Source of the DNA: Saccharopolyspora gloriosae
GTDB lineage: Bacteria > Actinomycetota > Actinomycetes > Mycobacteriales > Pseudonocardiaceae
Direction of reading: 5' to 3'
DNA length: 64,000 nucleotides
Assembly (NCBI RefSeq): GCF_014203325.1
Contig: NZ_JACHIV010000001.1
Coordinates: forward strand, 931,501 to 995,500
The translations under genes were made by a program, and so were the position numbers. The first letter of the stretch is position 1. The number at the start of each line of letters is the position of its first letter. Under the pieces are notes generated by a model. The model searched no databases. It was not told the DNA's origin and was given only the letters and a program-made list of their open reading frames with translations. Shown here in pieces: positions 28,636 to 37,196 of this stretch.

Positions 28636-31600
28636 TGAAAACAACCTCTCCATGTGTGTTGCGCGCTTCGATGTTGATATTGGGGAATACGGTTTTAAAG
28701 GTGTTGAGGACATTCTGGCACGAACGGCAAACGTCTTCCGTTGGGGTTCCCGGTTCCGGGCGCCTTCCCGGGAAATCGATCAGCATTCGAAGGTCCCCGG
28801 TGACCGCTTCTCGCAATGTCGACGCCTGATCTCTGAGCTCAGGCGGGAGGGTGCGGGCGAGCACGCGATCGATGATCTCCGGGTGATCGTCCGGGGTCGT
28901 CGCGAGGCGTTTGCCGCTGTGGTCCGGGGCGCGTTCGTTGCTGACCTCGGCCAGCACTTCGCGGATGTGCTTGTCCAAGTCTTTTCGGGTCGAACCGTCA
29001 GGGCGACGGGTCATCTCTTCGAGGACTTGGCGAGTGAGTCTCTCGATCTGCTTTGGTTCGGAGTCGGAGGCCCTGTTGGTTCCGCCGATATCGGTTAGCG
29101 ACCCTTGGTCGTCGACATTGAGGGTGGGGAATATTTGTTCGCTGAAGTTGACCCGCTGTGTCCCGTTCTGCCGTTGCCCCATGTAGGTCTTGGTCAGATC
29201 CTTGCCCCCGCTGGACGAGTCCTGCTCGGAGTGCACAGCGCGCCCGTCGATGTCCAGGCGTGCCGTGCTGGAGGTCAACGTTCGACTCTTTCCACGGACA
29301 GGTTCGGCTTGAACGGGCTTATTCGGATCGTTGTCGAGGCGCTGGTTCGGATCGCCTTCGATCTGCTTTGCTCGATTTTCTTCCACGCGGCCATTGAGCC
29401 GCTGGAAGTCGGCTTCGCGTTGTGCATCGACGTCGAGATCATCCCCCCGTGCTTCCGCGTCGTCCGGGGCGGGGCCGGGGTCTTCGCCGTCGCGGGGCGG
29501 GTGGAAGCCGTCGTTGCCAGCCGGGGTGTCGGTGCCGTCGGGGTGGTGGGTGTCCCAGCTGCCGTTCGGGGGCCAGCCGGGGCGGCCGTCGGGGCCCATG
29601 TCGGAGGCGAAGACGCGGCCGGTGCCGTCGGTCCAGGCGAGGCCGCGGGGCGCGGTGACGGGGACGCCGAGTTCGCGGGAGAGGTCGCGGGCGAGGCCGC
29701 TGGTGCCCGCGTCGCAGGACAGCAGGCGGACGGGTCCGCCGTCGTAGGCGGGGTCGCGGCGCAGCATGTCCGCGAACTCCTTGGCGCTGAAGGTGTGGTC
29801 GCCGACCCGGACGCGGCCGTCGGGCAAGGCGTGCACGTCGACGGTGTGGTGCACACCGTCGTCGGGGACGCGTTGCGCTAGGTCCCGCATGTTCTGGTCG
29901 TGGTGGTACGACGAGCCGCTGGGAGTCCGGTCGCGGGTCGCTTCGGCCTGGTCGAGCTGGTGCTGGCGTTCCGGCGTGCCGGGCTCGGCGTCCGGGTGCT
30001 GCCGGTCGCCGTCGTGCGTGCGCTGGTCCGCGTCGTGCGGCCGTTGCTCCGGGCGGTCGTTCGGGCGGTCGGCCTGCCGGTCGGGCCGCGCGTCGGAGGA
30101 GTGGCGGCCGTCGGGACGCGCCGATCCGTCCGCTCGTGATCCGTCGGTGGCCGATTCCGGTCCGTCTCGGCGAGGTGCTGAGGAGTCCGGTCGCGCGTCC
30201 GGGCGAGCCGAGTCCTGGGTGCGCGGGGGAGCGGGGTCGGCTCCTTGCGGGTGCGTGCCGGCTCGGGCGTCGCGCGGCGACGGGCCCTCCGGAGTGCGAG
30301 AGGGCGAGGCTGCGCCGGGCGCTTCCGGGGCGCGGTTGCTCTGAGGGTGTCCGCTGGGAGCCGGGCTCGCGTGTTGCCGGCCCGCTCCGGTGCCGTCAGG
30401 GCGCCCGGGTTGCCCGCTCGGGTCAGGGCGCTGCCCAGGAACCTCCGGGCGTGCCGCAGGACCGTTGGCGCTCCCGATGCCGTCCGGACGGCCGGAGGTT
30501 CCGGCGTGCGACGGGCCGTCGGGTCGAGCGGAAGTACCTGGGTGCGACGGGCCATCGGGTCGACCAGGGTTTCCGGCGTGAGATGGGGCGTCGGGTCGGG
30601 AGGGCGCGGCGTGCTGTGGGCTCGGGCCGTCGGACCGTGACGGGGACTGGCGAGGGGATTCGGCGTGGCGACCGCCGGGGGAAGGTGGCGGGGTCGAGGT
30701 GCGCCCGCTGTCGGGACGGGCGGGGGCGTCCGCGCCTCGGGCGGACGGGGCGAGCGGCCGGTCCGAGCGCGAGCCGCCGGGGCGGGAGCCGTCGGCCGGG
30801 TGGTGAGCGGCACCCGGAGTGCCGGAGGTGCCGGTCCAGCTCCCGGCGGAGCCCGGCCGGTTACCGCCGGAGCCGGGCGTTCCGGCTGCGCCCGGTGCGC
30901 CACCGGCGGGTGCGCCGCCCATCGCGCCACCGCCCGCGCTCGTGCCCTGGTCGGCGCGGCCCGCGCCTCCCGGGGCCGCGGGAGGGGGTGCCGCCGCGGG
31001 CTCCGCGGGACGCGCCGGAGCGTCCACATTGGACGCGGACGTGGTGCCGGCGGGTCCGGAAGGCTGCGTGCGCGTGGAATCGCCGCCGTGCGGCATCGAG
31101 CCCGAGCCGCCCGCGGATCCGCCGGAAGCCGAACCCGAGTCGCCCGGAGTCGTTGCGGACGCGTTCCCGGATCCGCCGGACGCCGAGCTCGACTCGCCCG
31201 GAGTCGTGCCGGAGTTCGAGGATCCGCTGGAGGCATCCGAACCACCGGAGCCGGACTCGGACGACGTGTCGGTGCCCCGGGACCCCGTGCCGCCACTGCC
31301 GGTGTCCGGCGTGCCGCTCGAATCGCCTGCGCCCGAGGTGGCTGTCGTGCTGCTGTCGCCGTACCCGGAGCCATAGCCGGAGCCGTACCCCGAGCCGCCG
31401 GTGGAGGCGGTGTCGGCTCGGCCCGCGCCGGGACCGCCGTCGGCGGATGTAGTCGACGGGCCGCTGGAACCGCCGTCGGCGGACCTGGTCGACGGGCTGC
31501 CGGAACCGCCGTCGGCGGACGTGGTCGACGGGCCGCTGGAGTCGCCGTCGGTGGACGACCTGGGTGTCGCTCCGGAATCGCCCGTGGGTGTGGGATCAGA

Positions 31601-33301
31601 CGTCCGCGTGGCAGCGCCGTCGGAGGCGGACGGGGAGTCCGCCGCGTCGGAGCGAGTGCTCGGGCCCTCCGCGCCGGGGGAGGGCGACGCCGCGTCCGAG
31701 CCGGACCGCGCACCACCGGAGTCGGTGTCACCGGACGTGCGTGACCCGGAATCCTCGCCGGACGACCGCGAACCGCCCTCGGAGACCGAGCCGCCGTCGG
31801 CGGTCGAGCCGCCGTCGCTCGACGAACGGCTCCCGTCCCCGGCCGACGACGACCCGGTGTCGGAAGAGCTCGTGGCCCCTTCGGTGGACGAGGTGCTTCC
31901 GCCGCTGCTCGAATCCGCGCTCGCCGTGGACGAATCACCGGACAGCATGTCCTCAATGGACGAACGAGGCGAGGAAGAACCGCTGTCCGACGAGGAATTC
32001 GAGCCGCCGGAGTCGCCGGACGATCCGCCCTCCGCGGTGGCGGACGCCGTGCTGCCCGTGGACGTCGAGCTCGCCGCGTCACCACTGCCACCGGTCGAGC
32101 CGCTGTCGCCGGACCTGGCGGAACCGCTGTCACCGCCAGCGGAGGAGCCGCTGCTCCCCGAGGAATCGCCCGATCCGCTCACGTCGGGCACGTCCGGGGC
32201 GCTGAAGTGGTTCGACAGGGCCGCGCCGCCCGCTCCCATGCCCGCGCCCATGGCGCCACCGGACATCGCGCCGGTGCCGACGGCGCCCCAGTCGACCTTG
32301 CCTTCGGTGATGAGCTGCTCGGCGACGCTGCCGATGGCGCCTTGCGCGGCACCGCTGGCGCCTTCCTTGAGGGCCGTTGCGCCGAGGTTCTTGGCGGCGC
32401 TCTCGCCCGCCGCTCCGGCGGCGTCCCCGGCGGCACGGCCCGCGGCTCCGGCGGCGTCGCCAGCCGCGTCACCCGCGGCTCGCCCGGCCGCACCGGCCGC
32501 GCTGCCCGCCGCGTCACCCGCGGCTCCCGCCGCGTCCCCGGCGGCCCGGCCCGCGGAGCTCGCCGCGTTGCCCGCGGCATCGCCCACGGCGTCGCCCGCC
32601 GCGTCGCCGACGGCCCCCGCCGCCTTGCGCGCCGCCACGTTCCCGACGCCCTCGAAGACACCGCCGACGGCGCCGCCGATGGCCCCGCTGATCGCCGCGT
32701 CCTTGAACTTGCCGCCGTCGAGGCCCTTGCGCTCGCCGGAGGCGATCTGGATGCCCTGCACCGCGGCCTCGATCGCCATGGACGTGGCGACCTCGATGGC
32801 CACGTTCTTGGCGATGCTCAGCACGAGCTGCTTGAAGATCTGCATCACCACGGTGCGGGTGATGCCTTGCGCGATGGGAATCCCCGCCGTGGAAGCGCCG
32901 AAGCTGAACGCCGCGCTGGCGATCATCGCCGCGATCTGGATCGCGAGCGCGATCAGCGAGGCGATGATGGTCAGCTTGGTGTGCTCGACGTCCAGCGCCG
33001 CGTCGTCGCAGCCCTGGCCGAGCTGCTCGCACGCCTCCTGGAGCTTCGGCAGCGCGGCCTCACCGCCGTTGCCGATGTCCTGCCAGAGCTTCTCGAACGC
33101 GTCGTGCGTCTGGCCTTCCATGCCGCTCAGCGACTGGCTCGCGCCGCCGTTCGCGTCGCCGGTGACGCCGTCGATGCCGTCGCCCGCCGCCCGCCACGCG
33201 TCGGCGAGGCGGCGCAGCGCGTCCTCGTCACCTTCCGGCCAGGACTGTCCGACGACGATCGGCAGCAGCCATTTGACCTCGTCGGGCATCTCGATGCTCA
33301 T
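28628..33301 (-). CDS. Polymorphic toxin, WXG100-like N-terminus and deaminase-like C-terminus
   Basis: A 1557-residue protein. Residues 1-110 are a WXG100-like helical domain (WLLPIVVGQSWPEGDEDALR) of the sort that guides type VII (ESX) export. Residues about 110-185 are hydrophobic. AGDAAG repeats follow at about 200-310, then a very long Ser/Gly/Asp/Pro-rich linker to about 1150. A pretoxin-like domain contains VHALPDGRVRVGDHTF and PVRLLSCDAGTSGLARDLSR. The C-terminal domain has a Ser-Glu pair at about 1387 (NFSEQIF) and C-R-S-C at 1525-1528, the zinc-ligand layout of YwqJ-type nucleic-acid deaminases. It is preceded by small WXG-like and YbaB-like genes and followed by immunity candidates. 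The deaminase call is inference from motifs. Confidence 0.85.
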   Translation of the reverse strand: MSIEMPDEVKWLLPIVVGQSWPEGDEDALRRLADAWRAAGDGIDGVTGDANGGASQSLSGMEGQTHDAFEKLWQDIGNGGEAALPKLQEACEQLGQGCDDAALDVEHTKLTIIASLIALAIQIAAMIASAAFSFGASTAGIPIAQGITRTVVMQIFKQLVLSIAKNVAIEVATSMAIEAAVQGIQIASGERKGLDGGKFKDAAISGAIGGAVGGVFEGVGNVAARKAAGAVGDAAGDAVGDAAGNAASSAGRAAGDAAGAAGDAAGSAAGAAGRAAGDAAGDAAGAAGRAAGDAAGAAGESAAKNLGATALKEGASGAAQGAIGSVAEQLITEGKVDWGAVGTGAMSGGAMGAGMGAGGAALSNHFSAPDVPDVSGSGDSSGSSGSSAGGDSGSARSGDSGSTGGSGDAASSTSTGSTASATAEGGSSGDSGGSNSSSDSGSSSPRSSIEDMLSGDSSTASADSSSGGSTSSTEGATSSSDTGSSSAGDGSRSSSDGGSTADGGSVSEGGSRSSGEDSGSRTSGDTDSGGARSGSDAASPSPGAEGPSTRSDAADSPSASDGAATRTSDPTPTGDSGATPRSSTDGDSSGPSTTSADGGSGSPSTRSADGGSSGPSTTSADGGPGAGRADTASTGGSGYGSGYGSGYGDSSTTATSGAGDSSGTPDTGSGGTGSRGTDTSSESGSGGSDASSGSSNSGTTPGESSSASGGSGNASATTPGDSGSASGGSAGGSGSMPHGGDSTRTQPSGPAGTTSASNVDAPARPAEPAAAPPPAAPGGAGRADQGTSAGGGAMGGAPAGGAPGAAGTPGSGGNRPGSAGSWTGTSGTPGAAHHPADGSRPGGSRSDRPLAPSARGADAPARPDSGRTSTPPPSPGGRHAESPRQSPSRSDGPSPQHAAPSRPDAPSHAGNPGRPDGPSHPGTSARPDGPSHAGTSGRPDGIGSANGPAARPEVPGQRPDPSGQPGRPDGTGAGRQHASPAPSGHPQSNRAPEAPGAASPSRTPEGPSPRDARAGTHPQGADPAPPRTQDSARPDARPDSSAPRRDGPESATDGSRADGSARPDGRHSSDARPDRQADRPNDRPEQRPHDADQRTHDGDRQHPDAEPGTPERQHQLDQAEATRDRTPSGSSYHHDQNMRDLAQRVPDDGVHHTVDVHALPDGRVRVGDHTFSAKEFADMLRRDPAYDGGPVRLLSCDAGTSGLARDLSRELGVPVTAPRGLAWTDGTGRVFASDMGPDGRPGWPPNGSWDTHHPDGTDTPAGNDGFHPPRDGEDPGPAPDDAEARGDDLDVDAQREADFQRLNGRVEENRAKQIEGDPNQRLDNDPNKPVQAEPVRGKSRTLTSSTARLDIDGRAVHSEQDSSSGGKDLTKTYMGQRQNGTQRVNFSEQIFPTLNVDDQGSLTDIGGTNRASDSEPKQIERLTRQVLEEMTRRPDGSTRKDLDKHIREVLAEVSNERAPDHSGKRLATTPDDHPEIIDRVLARTLPPELRDQASTLREAVTGDLRMLIDFPGRRPEPGTPTEDVCRSCQNVLNTFKTVFPNINIEARNTHGEVVFSA

Positions 33302-33342
33302 GGCGGTAGGACTCCCCAGTCACTGGTCGGCCAAGTCGGTGT

Positions 33343-33663
33343 TCAGCTCCGCGGCACGTTGCCGATGTCGGAGGCGGCCTGCTCGTCGCGGCCCTCGGTG
33401 TCGTCGGCGGTGGCCGTCAGGTTGTCCTCGATGTTGCCGAGCGCCTCGGCGAGCTTCTTCATGCCGTCGCTGACGTCGGTGCTGTTCTTGACGTAGCTCT
33501 CGGCGAACTTCTGCCCGGCCTCGTCGCCGCCCCAGCACTCGCCTTCGGCGTCCAAACCGGACTTGAGCTGCTGGAGCACGCTGCTCAGCTGGTCCCCGGC
33601 GTCGCCGATCCGCCTGCCGCCCGCCCGGATCTCCTCCGGGCGCATCTCCATCTGGCCGCTCAC
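33343..33663 (-). CDS. WXG100-like ESX-type small protein
   Basis: A 106-residue helical protein with a W-G-G turn (ECWGGDEAGQKF) between two helices, the WXG100/ESX layout; MRPEEIRAGGRRIGDAGDQL is the typical first helix of actinobacterial members. It is probably a co-secreted partner or chaperone of the toxin encoded 42 bases downstream. GTG 33663 overlaps the stop of the YbaB-like gene by four bases (GTGA), so the pair is coupled. No ESX secretion genes (eccC, mycP) are in the window; export would rely on machinery elsewhere. Confidence 0.82.
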   Translation of the reverse strand: MSGQMEMRPEEIRAGGRRIGDAGDQLSSVLQQLKSGLDAEGECWGGDEAGQKFAESYVKNSTDVSDGMKKLAEALGNIEDNLTATADDTEGRDEQAASDIGNVPRS

Positions 33664-34220
33664 CAGCGTCCCTCCGTCATGAAGGACTGCGGTGGCTCGT
33701 CGTCGTCCGCGTCGTCGCGGCGGGTGCTCGGCTGTTGGGCCGGCGGCTGCTTGCCGGTGCGCGCGGCACGTTCGGCGGCAGGGTCGGGCGGGGCGACCAG
33801 CGGGCCGCTGCTGGGCAGGAAGTCCGTCAGCGACGGCGCCCCGGCGAACACGTCCGGCAGGTCCGGGGTTTCGGCGAGCGCGGCGAAATCGGACTGCAAG
33901 GACTGCTGCGCGTTGCCGGTGGCCTCCCGGACGACGCTGGTGATGGTGCGCGCCAGCTGTTCCGGCGTGGTGCGGTCGAAGGCCTTCGTCGACAGCAGGA
34001 GCTGTTCCAGCGTGCCCGTCGCGTCGACCCGCGCGGTGACCACGCCGTCGTCGGAGACGACCTCGTGGGTCTTGGCCGCGGCCTCGGTCTGCTTCTCCTG
34101 GATTTCGGCCGTGCGGCGGCGCAGGTCCGCGAGCATGCCGTCGATCTGGCCGCGCAGGGCGTCGTTGCTGGTGCGCAGTTCCTGCCGCCGCGCCGCGCCG
34201 GTCGGGTCCGGATCGGACAC
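33660..34220 (-). CDS. YbaB/EbfC-like protein of ESX-associated type
   Basis: A 186-residue protein. The first 110 residues (ELRTSNDALRGQIDGMLADLRRR, then VVTARVDATGTLEQLLLS) have the YbaB/EbfC nucleoid-protein fold: a long helix, then beta strands. The last 70 are Pro/Asp-rich and disordered. Actinobacterial genes of this type commonly precede WXG100 and large toxin genes, where they may act as adaptors instead of DNA-binding proteins. GTG 34220 has GGGGAGG 5 bases upstream. It is the first gene of the toxin operon; the 185 bases before it hold its promoter, which I cannot resolve. Confidence 0.8.
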   Translation of the reverse strand: MSDPDPTGAARRQELRTSNDALRGQIDGMLADLRRRTAEIQEKQTEAAAKTHEVVSDDGVVTARVDATGTLEQLLLSTKAFDRTTPEQLARTITSVVREATGNAQQSLQSDFAALAETPDLPDVFAGAPSLTDFLPSSGPLVAPPDPAAERAARTGKQPPAQQPSTRRDDADDDEPPQSFMTEGRW

Positions 34221-34405
34221 CGTCGCCTCCCCAAGTAGTCGTTCGCCGCACCACGGCGATGTTGATCGCCCCAGCGTAGTGCCGTCGTGCGGGTCACCGG
34301 CCGGGTGATTTCCGGCCATTGGTGAGCATGACGTTCCCGGCCGGAGATCGGTGCCCCCCGCTCGCGAAATGACTCCGAACGGCCGCACGCGTACCGCTGA
34401 ACGGC

Positions 34406-35224
34406 CTAGCGGAAGTTCCGCAGGGCTTGCTCAGTGGTGTCGGCGGGATACGGGGAGTGATGCAGCGCTTCACCGGCGGTGAGCTCGCCGCGGGCGTGCC
34501 GCGCGCACACGTCGGCCAGGCGGACGAGTTCGTCGCGCTGCCCGCGCACGAACTCCGCGTCGACCGGGGCGCCGTGGCCGGGCACGACGATCTCCGGTCG
34601 CAGCGCGAGCACGCCGCTCAGCGCCGTCGGCCAGTGCTGCGGGTCGGCGTCCTCGAAGTCCGGGGGCGCGCCCTGCTCGACGAGGTCGCCGGCGAGGACC
34701 ACCGCCACGTCCGGCACCGACACCACCAGGTCGTGATCGGTGTGCGCCGGTCCGAAGTGGTGCAACCGCACGACGCGCCCGCCCAGGTCCACTTCGGCCG
34801 AACCGGTGACCGCGCGGTCCGGCGGGACCACCTCGCTGGCGGCGAGCGCGTCGGCGACGTCGGCGCGCCCCTCGCGGCGGTAGTGCGCGCACCACTGCGC
34901 GCGCTGCCGCTCGGCGTGCTCGCGCAGGTAGGCGGCGCATCCCCGGTGCGCCCACACCGGTGCGGGCCGGAACGCGGCGGTGCCGAAGCAGTGGTCGAAA
35001 TGGCCGTGCGTGAGCACGACGACGCAGGGCAGCGAAGTCTCGGCCCGCACCGCCGCGGCGAGCTCCGCGCCCTGGCGATGATCGCCCCGGGTGTCGATGA
35101 CCAGCGCCCGCTCCGAGCCCAGCACCAAGCCGGTCGTGAGGTCGAGCTCCTCGTGGCGCCGGGCGCGCACGCCGTCGGCCACCTCCAGCCACCGGCCCGC
35201 CCGCTCGGTGTCGCCATCGGTCAC
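34406..35224 (-). CDS. MBL-fold metallo-hydrolase
   Basis: A 272-residue metallo-beta-lactamase superfamily enzyme with an intact metal site: THGHFDHCFG (HxHxDH), a His in HHFGPAHTDHD, Asp in VLAGDLVEQG and the last His in VVPGHGAPVD. The substrate is unknown; the HxHxDH pattern and compact size fit glyoxalase II-like or quorum-lactonase-like hydrolases, with no further support for either. It starts at ATG or GTG near 35224, close to and divergent from rpiB (56 bases). No signal peptide is visible. Confidence 0.88.
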   Translation of the reverse strand: MTDGDTERAGRWLEVADGVRARRHEELDLTTGLVLGSERALVIDTRGDHRQGAELAAAVRAETSLPCVVVLTHGHFDHCFGTAAFRPAPVWAHRGCAAYLREHAERQRAQWCAHYRREGRADVADALAASEVVPPDRAVTGSAEVDLGGRVVRLHHFGPAHTDHDLVVSVPDVAVVLAGDLVEQGAPPDFEDADPQHWPTALSGVLALRPEIVVPGHGAPVDAEFVRGQRDELVRLADVCARHARGELTAGEALHHSPYPADTTEQALRNFR

Positions 35225-35280
35225 GCGGCAACCCTAACCAGGGTGCGAGGCAGCGGCGGGGCGTTTGACACACTGCCTCC

Positions 35281-35751
35281 GTGCGCGTCTACCTAGGATC
35301 TGATCACGCAGGGTTCGAACTCAAGAATCACCTGGTCAAGTGGCTGACCGAGCGCGGTCACGAGGTGACCGACGTGGGCCCCGCGGCCTACGACGCCCAG
35401 GACGACTACCCGCCGTTCTGCGTCGAAGCCGCTCGCCAGGTCGTGGCCGACGAAGGCAGCCTCGGGCTGGTCATCGGCGGCTCCGGCAACGGCGAGCAGA
35501 TCGCGGCCAACAAGGTCCCCGGCGCCCGCGCGGCCCTGACCTGGAACGTCGACACCGCCAAGCTCGCTCGTCAGCACAACAACGCACTGCTCGCCGGCAT
35601 CGGCGCGCGGATGCACTCCGTCGAGGAGATCGAGGCGATCGTCGAGGCGTTCCTCGGCACGGAGTTCGAAGGCGGCAGGCACCAGCGCCGCATCGACCTG
35701 CTCTCCGACTACGAGCGGACCGGCGAACCGCCGGCGCTGCCCGCGGAGTGA
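35281..35751 (+). CDS. rpiB: Ribose-5-phosphate isomerase B
   Basis: A 156-residue cytosolic enzyme interconverting ribose 5-phosphate and ribulose 5-phosphate in the pentose phosphate pathway. The N-terminus MRVYLGSDHAGFELKNHL is the RpiB signature with the phosphate-binding His. GGSGNGEQIAANKVPGARAAL carries the catalytic Glu used in actinobacterial enzymes in place of the Cys of E. coli RpiB. HNNALLAGIGARM and HQRRIDLL complete the site. It corresponds to Rv2465c. The start is GTG 35281 with little recognisable ribosome site. Confidence 0.95.
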   Translation: MRVYLGSDHAGFELKNHLVKWLTERGHEVTDVGPAAYDAQDDYPPFCVEAARQVVADEGSLGLVIGGSGNGEQIAANKVPGARAALTWNVDTAKLARQHNNALLAGIGARMHSVEEIEAIVEAFLGTEFEGGRHQRRIDLLSDYERTGEPPALPAE

Positions 35752-35758
35752 CCACGAC

Positions 35759-36100
35759 ATGACCGAAGCACGCCCGGCCACCGCCCTGCTGACGCCGCTC
35801 GTCGCGTTCGGTGGTGCGGTGGCCGGCGTGCTCGTCCTCTTCTTCGGGCAGAGCGCGCTCGCGCCCTACCTGGCGGGCGGCCCCGGCGCCGCCTGCGCGC
35901 AACCCGACTGCGCCCTCGGCGTCGGGATCTGGCTGATCGTCGGCGGTTTCCTCGCCGTGTGCCTCGCATTCGTGAGCGGAGTCGTCGTGGCGCTGCGCCG
36001 CGGCGCGGCCCCCGGTGCGGTGCGGCGCGGACTGGTCGTGAGCGCCTGCTGCGTGCTCGCGTACCTCGCCGAGTCGATCGTGCTCTGGGTGTTGTTCTGA
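35759..36100 (+). CDS. Small integral membrane protein
   Basis: A 113-residue protein with three hydrophobic helices (about residues 8-30, 52-78 and 92-113), and a Cys pair in AACAQPDCALG between the first two that may form an extracytoplasmic disulphide. It lies 7 bases after rpiB and 3 bases before the Nei gene, so all three probably share one transcript. I do not recognise a family; no function is inferred. Confidence 0.7.
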   Translation: MTEARPATALLTPLVAFGGAVAGVLVLFFGQSALAPYLAGGPGAACAQPDCALGVGIWLIVGGFLAVCLAFVSGVVVALRRGAAPGAVRRGLVVSACCVLAYLAESIVLWVLF

Positions 36101-36103
36101 CCC

Positions 36104-36907
36104 ATGCCCGAAGGTCACACCCTGCACCGGCTGGCCGGGCTGCACGACTCCCGCTTCGGCGGCCACCGCGTCCGCGTGTCCAGCCCGCAAGGACGGTTCG
36201 CCGCCGGTGCCTCCCGAGTGGACGGCGCGCCGTTCGAGCGCGCGGAGGCGCACGGCAAGCACCTCTTCCACTTCTACGGCCCCGAAGTCGTGCACGTGCA
36301 CCTCGGGCTGTACGGGACCTTCACCGAATTCCCGCTGCCGCCGCAGGAACCGCGCGGCCAAGTGCGGATGCGCCTCATCGGGCCGGACACCGGCACCGAC
36401 CTGCGCGGACCCACCGCGTGCGAACTGCTCACCCTCGACGAGGTCACCGCGCTGCGGGAACGGCTCGGACCGGACCCGCTGCGCGCCGACGCCGAACCCG
36501 AACGGGCGTGGACGCGGATCTCGCGCTCCCGCACCAGCATCGCCGCGCTGCTGCTGGACCAGAAGATCCTCGCCGGAGCGGGCAACGTGTACCGCGCGGA
36601 AGTCCTGTTCCGGCACGGGATTGCGCCCTACACGCCGGGACGTGACCTCACTGAGCAGCAGTGGAAGCTCATCTGGGACGACCTGGTCGAGCTGATGGCC
36701 GACGGCGTCCGGGTCGGCCGCATCGACACCGTCCGCCCCGAACACGAACCCGAGGCCATGGGGCGGGAACCCCGGCAGGACCGCCACGGCGGCGAGGTCT
36801 ACGTCTACCGCCGCGCCAACGCGCCGTGCCTCGTTTGCGGCACGCCGATCGCGACCGCGGACCTATCCGGCCGCAACCTCTACTGGTGCCCTGAGTGCCA
36901 GTCTTAG
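36104..36907 (+). CDS. nei: Fpg/Nei-family DNA glycosylase (endonuclease VIII)
   Basis: A 267-residue base-excision repair enzyme removing oxidised pyrimidines and nicking the abasic site. It begins MPEGHTLHRLA, giving the catalytic Pro2 and Glu3 after Met removal. The conserved Lys is in EAHGKHLFHFY. The helix-two-turn-helix is KILAGAGNVYRAEVLF, and the C-terminal zinc finger is CLVC then CPEC. It corresponds to Rv2464c. It is followed by a structured repeat element and is convergent with the DUF1542-like gene. Confidence 0.94.
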   Translation: MPEGHTLHRLAGLHDSRFGGHRVRVSSPQGRFAAGASRVDGAPFERAEAHGKHLFHFYGPEVVHVHLGLYGTFTEFPLPPQEPRGQVRMRLIGPDTGTDLRGPTACELLTLDEVTALRERLGPDPLRADAEPERAWTRISRSRTSIAALLLDQKILAGAGNVYRAEVLFRHGIAPYTPGRDLTEQQWKLIWDDLVELMADGVRVGRIDTVRPEHEPEAMGREPRQDRHGGEVYVYRRANAPCLVCGTPIATADLSGRNLYWCPECQS

Positions 36908-36954
36908 ATCTTGCTTCCACGGCTCGTGTGGCTTGGGTGTCCGGATAGCGGAAT

Positions 36955-37130
36955 CTCAGGCGGTCTGTCGCTGCGGGATCTTTTTCCCGAGTGGCTCCGC
37001 CACGAGGGAAAAAGCCGTCCTCGCGACAGACCGCCTGAGAACCCGCCGGTGAGGGCTTTCGACGTGGGCTATGTGCTGCGCACATACAGGCACGGCCTAA
37101 GGCCGCTAGGCACGGCTTCGCCGCTAGGCA
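36955..37130 (-). repeat. Structured intergenic repeat element, copy B
   Basis: The same element as at 9.5 kb, inverted. The outer stem is CTCAGGCGGTCTGTCGC (36955-36971) with GCGACAGACCGCCTGAG (37023-37039), 17 bp and perfect. The middle stem TTTTTCCC/GGGAAAAA encloses GTGGCtccGCCAC. Then follow TATGTGC-tgc-GCACATA (37070-37086), a GCACGGCC-taa-GGCCGC hairpin (about 37090-37106) and one or two GCACGGCTTCGCCGC units. It lies between convergent nei and the next minus-strand gene. Confidence 0.85.
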
Positions 37131-37196
37131 GACTTGCTTCGCAGCCCAACTGCAGGGGCTTTGCTGTCTAGGTACGGGCTTTGGGGGCCGGGTGGG

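Noticed and set aside
31401-33473. 690-codon plus-strand frame opposite the polymorphic toxin
   Set aside because: Mirror of the Ser/Gly/Ala-rich linker; the minus-strand gene has recognisable end domains and coupled neighbours.
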